DNA of 64,000 nt from Phycisphaeraceae bacterium (GCA_020849625.1 JADLFV010000021.1:1-64000), one strand, 5' to 3'; numbered from the stretch's first letter, positions 8,458-16,687 are shown. Program-made: numbers and translations. The notes: a model not told the origin generated them from the sequence alone.

Positions 8458-10155
8458 ATGACCGCCATCGCCCTGATCCCGGTTGATCTGGAGCGCACCG
8501 CGCTGAACGGCCCGGGCTGCGCCGGCGAAGCGGTGGCGGGTCGGCCGCTGCTGTGGCACACCGTGCAACTCGCCCGCCGCATCGAGGGCATCACCCGCGT
8601 GGTCGTTATCCATCCAGGGGCACAACAAGTTGCGCCGTTGATCGACGGCGCTGACACGTTCGCCGTCGATTCGCTGGATGATCGCTGGGTGAAGCGCTGG
8701 CACATCGCCCGACGCTGGTCGCCGCGCGGTTGGCGCGGTGGACTGGGCGGCGCGACGGTGTTCGATGAATGTCTGCCGGCCGGGCCGCTGCTGCAAGCGA
8801 TGGATCACTTCAAGGCCGAGCATGCCGTGCTCTTGCGCGGCGAGTGGTGCCTGCTCGATCCCGCGTTGTGCGGACAGGTGCTGGCCAAACACCTGGAAGC
8901 GCCCGATGCTTTCAAAGCCTGCTTCACGCAAGCGCCGCCCGGCATCTGCGGCATCGCCACCAGCCGCGACGTGCTCAGCCAACTGCACGAACATCATGCC
9001 GCGTTCGCGCACATCCTGGGCTATCAACCTACCGCGCCGCAGGCCGACCCCGTGGGCAAGGATGTCAACCTGCCCATCGATTCCGACCTGCGTGACACGC
9101 ATCTGCGCCTGATCGGCGACACAACAGACAGCCTCGCACTGATCCGCCGCATCGCCGATGAACTGGGCGACGATTTTGCCGACGCTGATGCCGACACCAT
9201 CGCCGCGACCGCTCGCCGGATATCGCAATTTCCTGAACTTCCAGACTGGATACACGTGGAGTTGACACCGCGGCGGCAGGTGACCGGGCCGATCACGCCG
9301 CAGCATTACGTGACGTTCGAGCGCCCGGACATGGATGTCGATCTGGCGGGCCGGATTTTTCAGCAGCTTCCCGCCGGTGAAGCCTGCGTCATGTTCGGCG
9401 GCCTGGGTGATGCGCTGCTGCATCCGCAATGGGACACCATCGTGCAACAGGCCCACGAGGCCGGCGTCGCGTCCATCGGCATCGAAACGGACCTGCTGTG
9501 CGATGAGTCGGACCTGACAAATATTCTGGAGCTTCCGATCGACGTGGTCGTAGTGCGCTTGAACGCTGACCGTGCGGAAACCTATCGCCGCGTGATGGGT
9601 GAAGACCTGTTCCGCAAGGTGATCGAGAACCTGCAGTCGCTGTTCAACCAGCGCAATCGTCGCGGTAATGACTTACTTCGGGGGCTTGGATCGAGCCGGA
9701 CTCTGCGAGTCCGGTCCGGGAACTCCGGGCACACAGTGCCCGGCTCTGTTGCGGGGGTGGGGGTGCCGTGGATTGTGCCGAGCATGGTCAAGACGGCCGA
9801 GACGCTGGGCGATCTGGAAGGTTTCTTCGACAAGTGGGTTCACCTGTCGGGCCACGCCTTGCTGGACGGACCGCGTTGCGGTTGCGGGCTGATGCCGGAG
9901 CAGGGCGTGGTGTGCATGACGCCGCCGGATCGCGGCCCTTGCCGCCAACTCGGGCGGCGCATGAGCATTCTCAGTGACGGCAGCGTGGCCCAATGCGATC
10001 AGGACTGGCAGGGCCGCGGGGCTTTGGGTGATCTGAAGATCACCGCTTTGGCCGATATCTGGCAACAGGCGCATCAACTGGCCGCCGCCCACGAGCAGGG
10101 CCGATACACGCAGTTGACCTTGTGCGGCTCGTGCGGCGACTGGCACCGGGCGTGA
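8458..10155 (+). CDS. SPASM-domain protein lacking the radical-SAM cysteines, flagellar glycosylation locus
   Basis: A 565-residue protein in three parts. Residues 1-~230 resemble a nucleotidyl/cytidylyltransferase-like domain (AIALIPVDLERTALNGPG, LLWHTVQLARRI). Residues ~265-430 follow the radical-SAM barrel order (IHVELTPRRQ where the CX3CX2C loop belongs, then VMFGGLGDALLHPQW as the GGE-like strand, SIGIETDLLCDESD, VVVRLNADRAETYRRVMG, WIVPSMVKTAETL). The iron-sulfur CX3CX2C motif is missing. Residues ~465-565 are a SPASM domain (RCGCGLMP, VVCM, GPCRQLG, DGSVAQCDQD, LCGSCGDW). It resembles SPASM proteins found beside flagellar genes in spirochaetes. Around residues 403-432 an in-frame repeat-derived insertion (9695-9746) interrupts the barrel. 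ATG at 8458 has a GGGAG site. Function unknown; a binding or scaffold role in flagellin modification is possible. Confidence 0.7.
   Translation: MTAIALIPVDLERTALNGPGCAGEAVAGRPLLWHTVQLARRIEGITRVVVIHPGAQQVAPLIDGADTFAVDSLDDRWVKRWHIARRWSPRGWRGGLGGATVFDECLPAGPLLQAMDHFKAEHAVLLRGEWCLLDPALCGQVLAKHLEAPDAFKACFTQAPPGICGIATSRDVLSQLHEHHAAFAHILGYQPTAPQADPVGKDVNLPIDSDLRDTHLRLIGDTTDSLALIRRIADELGDDFADADADTIAATARRISQFPELPDWIHVELTPRRQVTGPITPQHYVTFERPDMDVDLAGRIFQQLPAGEACVMFGGLGDALLHPQWDTIVQQAHEAGVASIGIETDLLCDESDLTNILELPIDVVVVRLNADRAETYRRVMGEDLFRKVIENLQSLFNQRNRRGNDLLRGLGSSRTLRVRSGNSGHTVPGSVAGVGVPWIVPSMVKTAETLGDLEGFFDKWVHLSGHALLDGPRCGCGLMPEQGVVCMTPPDRGPCRQLGRRMSILSDGSVAQCDQDWQGRGALGDLKITALADIWQQAHQLAAAHEQGRYTQLTLCGSCGDWHRA
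9695..9746. repeat. Double hairpin inserted in the SPASM gene
   Basis: Two perfect 8-bp hairpins in a row: CCGGACTC-TGC-GAGTCCGG (9696-9714) and CCGGGCAC-ACA-GTGCCCGG (9725-9743). The first matches the intergenic hairpin at 54596-54614 except in the two mirrored bases. A CTTCGGGGG near-copy of the window motif precedes it. Confidence 0.8.
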
Positions 10156-10256
10156 GGCTTAAGGGGTGAGGCTTGAGGCATGAAGGTTTTGATTCGCAAG
10201 CCTCAACTCGCAACCCTCAAGCCTCAGGACTCAAGCCTTAAGCCTCAAGCCTAAAG
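10154..10256. repeat. Palindromic tandem-word element, word AGGCTTGAGG
   Basis: Left arm GAGGCTTAAGG...GAGGCTTGAGGC; right arm iterates CCTCAAGCCTCA, CTCAAGCCTTAAGCCTCAAG. It sits between the SPASM and CMP-sugar synthetase genes. Same class as 25741-25812 and 51448-51489. Confidence 0.85.
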
Positions 10257-10263
10257 GACCTCT

Positions 10264-10995
10264 ATGAAAACCATCGGCATCATCATCGCAAGAGCGGGCA
10301 GTCGGGGACTGGCGGGCAAGAACATGCTGCTGCTGGGCGGCCGACCGCTGCTGGCCTGGACCATCGAGCACGCTCGCGGCTGCAAAAAGCTGTGCGGCAT
10401 TGCCCTGACTTCCGACATGACCGAAGCCCTGCGCTCAGCCCGCAGACTTGGCGTCGATGCTTACGAGCGTCCCGCCGAACTGGCCAACGACAGCGCCACC
10501 GTCGATGCCGCCGCCCGGCACGGCGCCAGTTGCTGGGTGCAGCAGCACAACCAGCAGCCCGATGCCGTGGCCATCATGTACGCCAACGTGCCCATCCGCC
10601 CCCGGAACTTGACGGATGATGCCATTGCGCTGCTCGAATCATCCGGCGCGGACAGCGTGCAGAGCGTCTATCCGGTGGGCAAGATGCACCCCTACTGGAT
10701 GCGCACGCTGGGCGAGGAGGGCAAGATCGGCATGTATCAGAACAACCGCGTGTATCGCCGCCAGGACCTGCCGCCGCTATTCATGCTGGACGCCGGCGCG
10801 TTGGTGGTGCGCTGGTCGAGCCTGTTCACCGTCAAGCCCAGCGAGCCGCATGCCTTTCTGGGCAAGGATCGCCGCGGCCTGGAAACCCCGGCCGGCAGCG
10901 TGGTCGATGTGGACACCGCCCTGGACCTAAAATTCGCCGAAGCCATCCTGGCCGAGCGCCGGGCGAAAGCTGCCGACGCCACACACGCGGCGTAA
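10264..10995 (+). CDS. CMP-nonulosonate (acylneuraminate) cytidylyltransferase family
   Basis: A 243-residue cytidylyltransferase of the NeuA/PseF/LegF family, which activates a nine-carbon sugar acid with CTP to give the CMP donor used by Maf-type transferases. The P-loop-like N-terminus reads IIIARAGSRGLAGKNMLLLGG, with RPLLAWTIEHARG, then ERPAELANDSATVDAA (the DxxT/S region) and a C-terminal SVVDVDTALDLKFAEAIL, which carries the family's D-x-D-x-x-x-D-x-x-x-A pattern. A single domain with no phosphatase extension. ATG at 10264 is preceded by AAAGGA. Its place between maf and a NeuC homologue supports nonulosonic acid activation; which sugar is made cannot be read from sequence alone. Confidence 0.85.
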   Translation: MKTIGIIIARAGSRGLAGKNMLLLGGRPLLAWTIEHARGCKKLCGIALTSDMTEALRSARRLGVDAYERPAELANDSATVDAAARHGASCWVQQHNQQPDAVAIMYANVPIRPRNLTDDAIALLESSGADSVQSVYPVGKMHPYWMRTLGEEGKIGMYQNNRVYRRQDLPPLFMLDAGALVVRWSSLFTVKPSEPHAFLGKDRRGLETPAGSVVDVDTALDLKFAEAILAERRAKAADATHAA

Positions 10996-11035
10996 GGAAA
11001 TGAAACCGCGGATGTTTTAGAGCAGAAGACAAAAT

Positions 11036-11117
11036 GAGCCACGAAGGCACGAAGAACACGAAGACAGGACCAAGTGTATGGGTTTTCCCTTCGTGACCTT
11101 CGTGCCTTCGTGGCGAA
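11036..11117. repeat. Palindromic tandem-word element, word CACGAAG
   Basis: Left arm GAGCCACGAAGGCACGAAGA, right arm TTCGTGACCTTCGTGCCTTC and GTGGC. An additional half element of the ATCCGCGTTCATCCGCGG word follows at 11147-11165. Confidence 0.8.
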
Positions 11118-11176
11118 TCCAGTAATGTTAGGGGCTATTAATCTCAATCCGCGTTCATCCGCGGTTGCCTTGAATC

Positions 11177-12244
11177 ATGGCCAGCACGAAGCGCACGATT
11201 GCCGTGGTCACCGGGTCGCGGGCTGAGTTCGGCCTGCTTGAGCCGGTGATGCGCGCCATTGATGAACATCCCAGGCTGCAACTGAAGGTGATCGTGGCGG
11301 GACTGCACCTGGTGCAGCAGACGTATCGTGACGTGAAGTTCAAGATCGCCGCCCGGGTGCCGATGCAGCGTGCGGGCGAGAGCGGCTACGCAGCCGATGT
11401 GCGGTCGCTGACACGAGGCGTTGAAGGTTTCGGGCGCGTGTTGGCAAGGCTGCGGCCGGACTTCGTGGTGGTGCTGGGTGATCGCATCGAGGTGCTGGCG
11501 GCCGCGACGGCAGCGAGCGTGGGCGGATTCCGCGTGGCACACATCCACGGCGGCGATCGCGCTGAGGGCGTGGCCGACGAAGCGATCCGACATGCGGTGA
11601 CCAAGCTGGCTCACGTGCACTTTGCCGCCACAGCGCAGAGTCGCCGCCGCATCCTGCGCCTGGGAGAGCGGCCGGAAGTGGTGTTCAATGTCGGGTCGCC
11701 GTCGATTGACGGATTGATGGGTATTGAGCCATTGTTCGGTGCGCCGCCGATCGTGCTGGTGCAGCATCCGATCGGGGAGTCGAACGCGCAGGAACAGCGC
11801 TGGGCTGCGCAAACGCTGCGGGCGGCACGGTCGTTTCGCCTGGATGTGTTCATCGGCCGACCCAACCAGGATCCCGGCAGCGCCGGCGTGGTGCGCGGCT
11901 TGAAGCTCAAACGTGGTGAAGGTCACTTGCCGCGGCGCGACTTCGCCCGACTGCTGGCCGGGGCCAAACTCATCGTGGGCAACAGCTCGGCCGGTCTGAT
12001 CGAAGCCGCGGCGCTGCGTATCCCCTGCGTCAACATCGGCCCGCGCCAAAGCGGACGCGAACGCTGCGGCAACGTCATCGACTGCGACTACGGCACCACG
12101 AACGTCAGGCTAGCCATCACCCGTGCCTTGAAGCTGGACCTGCGCCGCCTGCGCCATCCCTACGGTGACGGGCACGCGGGACAGCGCATCGCTGATCTGT
12201 TGGCCAGACTTGATCCACCGTGGCGCAAATGTTGCACATATTAG
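11177..12244 (+). CDS. neuC: UDP-N-acetylglucosamine 2-epimerase (hydrolysing), NeuC/LegG family
   Basis: A 355-residue GT-B-fold epimerase, which converts a UDP-HexNAc to a free 2-epimer (ManNAc or its 6-deoxy-diacetamido analogue), the first committed step towards sialic or legionaminic acids. Motifs: VTGSRAEFGLLEPVM, VVVLGDRIEVLAAATAA, VAHIHGGDRAEG, and the UDP-binding IVGNSSAGLIEAAALRIPCVNIG. These match the hydrolysing NeuC subgroup. Length is slightly below the usual ~380. Downstream it converges with the AraC gene, one base apart (stop codons at 12242-12244 and 12246-12248). No sialic/legionaminic synthase (NeuB) is present in the window, so the pathway must be completed elsewhere. Confidence 0.88.
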   Translation: MASTKRTIAVVTGSRAEFGLLEPVMRAIDEHPRLQLKVIVAGLHLVQQTYRDVKFKIAARVPMQRAGESGYAADVRSLTRGVEGFGRVLARLRPDFVVVLGDRIEVLAAATAASVGGFRVAHIHGGDRAEGVADEAIRHAVTKLAHVHFAATAQSRRRILRLGERPEVVFNVGSPSIDGLMGIEPLFGAPPIVLVQHPIGESNAQEQRWAAQTLRAARSFRLDVFIGRPNQDPGSAGVVRGLKLKRGEGHLPRRDFARLLAGAKLIVGNSSAGLIEAAALRIPCVNIGPRQSGRERCGNVIDCDYGTTNVRLAITRALKLDLRRLRHPYGDGHAGQRIADLLARLDPPWRKCCTY

Positions 12245-12245
12245 C

Positions 12246-13106
12246 TCAACGAGACCGGTACACCTGCTTGCGCCAGTGCAGGGGACTGGCGCCCATCACT
12301 TCCTTGAACTGGCGGCTGAAAAAGTAAATGTCTTCGTAGCCCATCTGATCGGCGATCTGACTCACGCTTTGCTTGCTCTCAGCCAACAAAGCGGCAGCGG
12401 CGCGTATGCGCACGGATTTGATGTAGGCCTGGGGTGTGGCTCCAAAACAGCACTTGAAGCGGCGGGTGAAATAGGCGCTGTTGAGGCCCACGTGCCGGGC
12501 CAGGTCGTCGATGGTGAAGCGATTGGACATGTTTTGATGGATGAAGGAGAGCGCCAATTGACGCTGCTGAAGCTGCAATCCCTCCTGCAAGGTCGGCCGT
12601 TGCTGACCCGACAGCAGATGACACAACAACGCCGCCAGCAGCGCCCGTCGGCGCAGCGGCTCATAGTCATCGGCCAGTGAATGATCCGGCAGCAGTGATG
12701 ACATCAAGGTGCAAGCATGCGGGTTAGCCGGTGATTCAATCAGCGGCGGCTTGATGCGGATGGGCCGCTGCCGCACGCTCAGAAAGATGCGGTAGAACAT
12801 CAACCGCGCGCGTTCACGGCATTCCTGCGTCAGGTTGTACTGCTCGCCCGGCTGAAACCACACCAGTCCGCCCGGCCGCAACGACGATTGCCGATCGCCG
12901 ATGTGGCAAGTGACTGCACCGCTTTCCATGCCGAATATGCGGTGCTCGGCCACCATCCCGGAGCCCAGTTGCCAGCCTTCGTTCAACGTCTGGCGCCCCA
13001 TCACCACCACGCGGCACACCGTGTGCGGATTCAGCAACTGCCTGAGAAACGCTTCGCCCGCCAGCACCTTGGGCTTGGGAACGGCATGAATCTTTGAGTT
13101 AGCCAT
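12246..13106 (-). CDS. AraC-family transcriptional regulator
   Basis: A 286-residue regulator. Residues ~15-110 form a cupin-like sensor domain (AEHRIFGMESGAVTCHIGDR, GGLVWFQPGEQYNL), and residues ~185-285 form the two-helix-turn-helix DNA-binding domain (FTIDDLARHVGLNSAYFTRRFK; VSQIADQMGYEDIYFFSRQFK). It is divergent from the PhyH-UroD pair with ~112 bases between starts, the usual arrangement for an AraC-type activator of the neighbouring catabolic operon. In Planctomycetes and Verrucomicrobia such sets usually respond to a sugar or plant compound; the ligand is unknown here. Confidence 0.9.
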   Translation of the reverse strand: MANSKIHAVPKPKVLAGEAFLRQLLNPHTVCRVVVMGRQTLNEGWQLGSGMVAEHRIFGMESGAVTCHIGDRQSSLRPGGLVWFQPGEQYNLTQECRERARLMFYRIFLSVRQRPIRIKPPLIESPANPHACTLMSSLLPDHSLADDYEPLRRRALLAALLCHLLSGQQRPTLQEGLQLQQRQLALSFIHQNMSNRFTIDDLARHVGLNSAYFTRRFKCCFGATPQAYIKSVRIRAAAALLAESKQSVSQIADQMGYEDIYFFSRQFKEVMGASPLHWRKQVYRSR

Positions 13107-13218
13107 GTATGGAATAATACAAAACTTTATTTCTTTGATCTATGGACGGATTGACCAGGAATCCCACAATTACCGTTGAATCATGGATGAGGGGCAACCT
13201 CAACCCCTGGAGACGACA

Positions 13219-13968
13219 GTGAAAAATCACAAACAAGCGCTGGAGCAATACCGATTGAAGGGCTGGGCCGTGGTGGAGGATGTCTTCTCCCGCGCCGAGG
13301 CTGAAGGCATTGCCGAATTGGCTTTGTCGCACGTCAGCAACCACACCATCCCCGGCAATGCGCAACTCGAGCCGCGCAAGGTCGATTCGCCGTTCCTGGC
13401 CGACGAACGGTTTCGTCAGTTCGTTCTCGATCCACGGATGATCGAATTAGTGCGGCTGTTTCTGAATGGCCGCGAACCGCTGCTGGCGACGGACCAGATC
13501 TTCCTCAAGCCGCCGCGCCAAGGCTCTGCCAAGCCATATCACCAGGACAATGCGTACTTCCGCTGCGAGCCGGCCGAGTGTCTGGTCACCGCGTGGATCG
13601 CGCTCGACGACGTCGATGAATCCAACGGCTGCCTGCGCTACATCGATGGCTCGCAGAACCAGCCGATCCTGCCCCATGCCCGCGTGCCCGGCCAGCAGTG
13701 GAATCTCACACCCGATCCAGCCCTGATCGACCTGTCGCGTGAATCGCTGGCCCCGGTAGGCAAAGGCGGCGTGGTGTTCCATCACGGCAATGTCCTGCAC
13801 ACCAGCCATCGCAATGAATCGGATCGCTGGCGCCGCGCGTATGCCAGCCATTGGGTCTGCCCTGAAGTGCGTTCCAATTCCGAGTGGTTGAATCAGTGTT
13901 ATTTCAATCGTAGCGATTATCCCCGCAGCACCGTGACCGGTACCAGTAAAATGTCGAAAGCCACATGA
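13219..13968 (+). CDS. Phytanoyl-CoA dioxygenase (PhyH) family protein
   Basis: A 249-residue Fe(II)/2-oxoglutarate-dependent dioxygenase-like protein. The iron ligands are probably H and D of PYHQDNAYF and the distal His of VFHHGNVLHTSHRN; the 2-oxoglutarate-binding Arg may be in WRRAYASHW. The start is taken as GTG at 13219 because GGAG lies six bases upstream; the track ATG at 13183 has no ribosome binding site. The stop overlaps the next start by four bases (ATGA), so the pair is translationally coupled. Small PhyH proteins next to AraC regulators are common in Planctomycetes; substrates are rarely known. Likely controlled by the divergent AraC protein. Confidence 0.85.
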   Translation: MKNHKQALEQYRLKGWAVVEDVFSRAEAEGIAELALSHVSNHTIPGNAQLEPRKVDSPFLADERFRQFVLDPRMIELVRLFLNGREPLLATDQIFLKPPRQGSAKPYHQDNAYFRCEPAECLVTAWIALDDVDESNGCLRYIDGSQNQPILPHARVPGQQWNLTPDPALIDLSRESLAPVGKGGVVFHHGNVLHTSHRNESDRWRRAYASHWVCPEVRSNSEWLNQCYFNRSDYPRSTVTGTSKMSKAT

Positions 13969-15089
13969 CGCGGACCTACACCGGCACCATGACGCCGCAA
14001 CAGCGCGGGCAATGCACGCTGCAGCTTCGATCCACCGATCGCGCGCCGCGCTACATCTCCGCCATCGCCTGCAGCGTCGGCAGCGCCTTGCTCGGCCGCC
14101 CCGCCCTCACCGGGACCGGCTCGCTGCGCTATGCCGAAGCCCTGGCCCTATATCGCGGACCCGCTGCTCACGCCGAGTTTCTGGCCCGATTCGAACAGGA
14201 TTTGCTGGACATCCATCGCATGCTGGACGTTGACGTCATCCGCATGCCCTGGCGCATGAGCGTCAAGCCCAGCCTGATGATCGATCAGCACACGTTCTTG
14301 TTCGGCGACCGCGACGCCAGCTACAGCGTCTATCGCTACAACCCCGACACCACCGACTTTGATGCGATCGAGATCGTCAGGCGCGATGCGCCCACGCCGC
14401 CGCGGACGCCGCAGCAGATCAGCCTGCAAACAAGCGAAGCCCTGGCCCCGATGCTGGATTTTCATCGCCGCCTGTGCAGCGGGTGTTTCAACGTGATTCC
14501 AGCAGGCGGCATCGGGATCGGGCTTCATCCCGATGACCTGCTGCGCCTGGCGGAAGATCCGGCCAGCATGCTGAACAGCACCATGCAGCAGGCGGACACG
14601 GCCATCGAGTTCGGCCGGCAGATCAAGGCCAGCGGCGTGTCATCGGTCATGCTCGGCGGCGGCGACCTGGCGGGGAGCACCGGCCCGATGTATTCGCCGG
14701 CCAGCTTCCGACAGGTCATGCTGCCAGCCCTGCGCCAAGCGATGAACGCGCTCAATGACATGGGCATCCACTACGTCTTCCGCACCGACGGCAATCTCTG
14801 GCTGCTGGCGGACATGATCTTCGCCGATGCGGGCTGCCCCGGTTACGGCGAAACCGATCGCGATGCGGGCATGACCGTCGGCGCCCTGCGGCAGCGCTTT
14901 CCCAGACTGGTGATCTGGGGCAACGTCTCTTCATCCCTGCTGCATCGCGGCACGGCCGAGCAGGTGCGCCAGCAGTGCAGGCAAATCCTGGAAGAATCCC
15001 AAGGCGTCGGCTATTTCCACGGCTGCTCCAATGCCATCGTGCACGGCACGCCGCCGCAGAACGTCGAGGCCATGTTCAGCGTGGATTGA
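13965..15089 (+). CDS. Uroporphyrinogen decarboxylase-fold protein (MtaA/CmuA-like)
   Basis: A 374-residue URO-D superfamily protein, coupled by ATGA overlap to the PhyH gene. Real HemE keeps an N-terminal RQAGRYLPEY motif; it is absent here, so this is not the haem enzyme but one of the URO-D-like proteins related to the corrinoid methyltransferases MtaA and CmuA. Visible features: a family-like C-terminal GNVSSSLLHRGTAEQVRQQC, followed by GVGYFHGCSNAIVHGTPPQN, and the central GVSSVMLGGGDLAGSTGPM. A zinc-binding H-x-C pattern may be FHGCS near the C-terminus. A role in catabolism or methyl transfer with PhyH is inferred only from context. Confidence 0.8.
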   Translation: MTRTYTGTMTPQQRGQCTLQLRSTDRAPRYISAIACSVGSALLGRPALTGTGSLRYAEALALYRGPAAHAEFLARFEQDLLDIHRMLDVDVIRMPWRMSVKPSLMIDQHTFLFGDRDASYSVYRYNPDTTDFDAIEIVRRDAPTPPRTPQQISLQTSEALAPMLDFHRRLCSGCFNVIPAGGIGIGLHPDDLLRLAEDPASMLNSTMQQADTAIEFGRQIKASGVSSVMLGGGDLAGSTGPMYSPASFRQVMLPALRQAMNALNDMGIHYVFRTDGNLWLLADMIFADAGCPGYGETDRDAGMTVGALRQRFPRLVIWGNVSSSLLHRGTAEQVRQQCRQILEESQGVGYFHGCSNAIVHGTPPQNVEAMFSVD

Positions 15090-15113
15090 CCGATTGATGC
15101 ATGTGTTGATCGG

Positions 15114-15764
15114 TCAGGCGTCGATCAACTCCAACAGTTGCATGGGCTGATGGATGATGGCGTCGGCGTGGTTGTCGCGCAGTTCACGTTCCTGGCGGAA
15201 GCCCCAGGTCACGCCCACGGTGAACAGCTTGGCGCCCTTGCCGGTCTGCATGTCCACGGCCGTGTCGCCGACGTAGAGACATTCGGCGGCCGGCACGTTC
15301 AATTCCGCCAGCACCTTCTGCACGCAGGAGGGATCGGGCTTGATCGGCTCACCCTCGCGGGCTCCGCGCAGCACGTCGAAACGCCAGCGGGCGAACTTCT
15401 CGGCCAGCAGCACGGCGGCCGGTTCGTCGGGCTTGTTGGTCAGCACCGCGAGTTTCAGCTTGCGTCGCGTCAGGGCATCGAGCATATCGGGAATGCCGGG
15501 GTATGGCTTTGTCAGCACGTGGCCGCGCAGGTACCAGTTGCGGATCATCTCAGCCCCGCGCTCGATGCTGTCAACATCCGGTGAATCGCCCAGGGCATGC
15601 TCGACCAGGTAATGCACGCCCTGGCCCACGATCAGGCGATAGTCATCCACCGCCATCGCGGGCCGGCCGAAGGATGCCCGCATGTTGTTGGCGGCGGCTG
15701 CGATGTCCGCCAGTGTGTCAGCCAGCGTGCCGTCGAGATCAAAGATCACTGCGCGGTAATTCAT
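15114..15764 (-). CDS. gph: Phosphoglycolate phosphatase-like HAD hydrolase
   Basis: A 216-residue HAD phosphatase of the Gph/PGP type, which removes phosphate from 2-phosphoglycolate formed in DNA repair. HAD motif I is VIFDLDGTLADT, motif II the T of VLTNKP, motif III the Lys in EPIKPDPSCV, and motif IV LYVGDTAVDMQTG. The cap insert follows motif I. The track ORF begins at 16103, but that 339-base extension is mostly a palindromic repeat; ATG at 15764 (MNYRAVIFDLDG) is the correct start. A TACCAT -10 lies nine bases upstream and no ribosome binding site is visible, so the mRNA is probably leaderless. Confidence 0.92.
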   Translation of the reverse strand: MNYRAVIFDLDGTLADTLADIAAAANNMRASFGRPAMAVDDYRLIVGQGVHYLVEHALGDSPDVDSIERGAEMIRNWYLRGHVLTKPYPGIPDMLDALTRRKLKLAVLTNKPDEPAAVLLAEKFARWRFDVLRGAREGEPIKPDPSCVQKVLAELNVPAAECLYVGDTAVDMQTGKGAKLFTVGVTWGFRQERELRDNHADAIIHQPMQLLELIDA

Positions 15765-15773
15765 GATCAGGAC

Positions 15774-15779
15774 ATGGTA
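15774..15779 (-). promoter_or_regulatory. -10 box of gph (leaderless)
   Basis: TACCAT on the minus strand, nine bases before the gph ATG at 15764. Confidence 0.4.
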
Positions 15780-15863
15780 CAGGATGAAAGCGGCAGAGCA
15801 GATTTGCCGCAGCGGCAGACATCGAGGCATGACGTCCTGCGTGGGTTGGCAAGTCTCGGGTTG

Positions 15864-16005
15864 AGAAACTCGAAATTCGAAACTCGAAACTCGAAATAAA
15901 CCCGAAACCTCAAAGTTCACCGGGTGCCGCTTTTCCCCCATTCGAGTTTTGAGATTATTTCGAGTTTCAGGTTTCGTGTTTCGGGTTTTGTATTTCGGGT
16001 TTATT
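15864..16005. repeat. Palindromic tandem-word element, word CTCGAAA
   Basis: Left arm GAAACTCGAAATTCGAAACT continues with CTCGAAATAAACCCGAAAC; the right arm carries ATTTCGAGTTTCAGGTTTCG and TTTCGGGTTT complements. Same class as 4519-4648. It lies between the divergent gph and flavin reductase genes. Confidence 0.85.
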
Positions 16006-16123
16006 GTTCCCGCGTGGCGTGCCATGCACCGGCAGATATCCGCGATTGTGAGGCTCGTTTTTACATGCGGGGCTGCATGCCCTATCTTCATGGGACAATC
16101 CAACGCCAGTAAGGAATGGACTG

Positions 16124-16687
16124 ATGAGTCGTGAGGTGAAAGCAGCCATCGTTAAGGCCTTCGCTCGCCTGCCGGCGGGTATGTTCGTGCTGACCGCTGA
16201 GCACGAGGATCATCGACTGGGTTCGCTGGTCAGCTTCGTGCAGAAGGTGAGCAACAATCCGCCCCTGGTGAGCGTGGCGGTGAGCAAGGGCGACCCCATC
16301 ATGCCCCTGATCAGCGAATCGCGGCACTTCGGGCTGTGCCAGTTGGCGGCTGACGACAAGCTGCTGCGGCGCAAGTTCGGCAACGATTCGGCGCATGGCG
16401 AAGATCCGTTCCTGGGACTGGAACTGACCAGCGGATTGCTGCCACGGGTGCCGGTGCTCAGCCAGTCGCTTTCCTACATGGAATGCGAGGTGATCCGGCA
16501 TCTGGACGTGGAGGGCGATCACGATCTGTTCGTGGGCATCGTCAAGGCGGCCGGTGGACGCCAGGGGCAACCGCTGATGAAATCCGCTTCGCACCCGGAA
16601 GTGCCCCCGCCCCCGGAAGGCGAGCAACCCTGGGAACAGCAGCCGGCCAATGGCGAGGGCAACAACCATCTTGGGCCGAGCGCATGA
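16124..16687 (+). CDS. Flavin reductase-like domain protein
   Basis: A 187-residue protein of the flavin reductase-like / FMN-binding split-barrel family. The N-terminal pattern KAFARLPAGMFVLTAEHEDH (the G-V-x-V-x-T-type strand), LVSFVQKVSNNPPLVSVAVS (S-N-P-P-L motif) and FGLCQLAADDKLLRRKFG (the F-x-x-N-x-L region) are family signatures. It probably binds FMN in the cytoplasm. The last ~35 residues (HPEVPPPPEGEQPWEQQ) are low-complexity and contain a CCCCCGGAAG copy, so they look like a recent repeat-derived tail. ATGA overlap couples it to the next gene; the pair may act together, for example flavin or haem/sirohaem chemistry. Confidence 0.8.
   Translation: MSREVKAAIVKAFARLPAGMFVLTAEHEDHRLGSLVSFVQKVSNNPPLVSVAVSKGDPIMPLISESRHFGLCQLAADDKLLRRKFGNDSAHGEDPFLGLELTSGLLPRVPVLSQSLSYMECEVIRHLDVEGDHDLFVGIVKAAGGRQGQPLMKSASHPEVPPPPEGEQPWEQQPANGEGNNHLGPSA

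Noticed and set aside
15765-16103. N-terminal extension of the gph track ORF
   Set aside because: It is translated from a palindromic repeat; the HAD motif I immediately follows ATG 15764.
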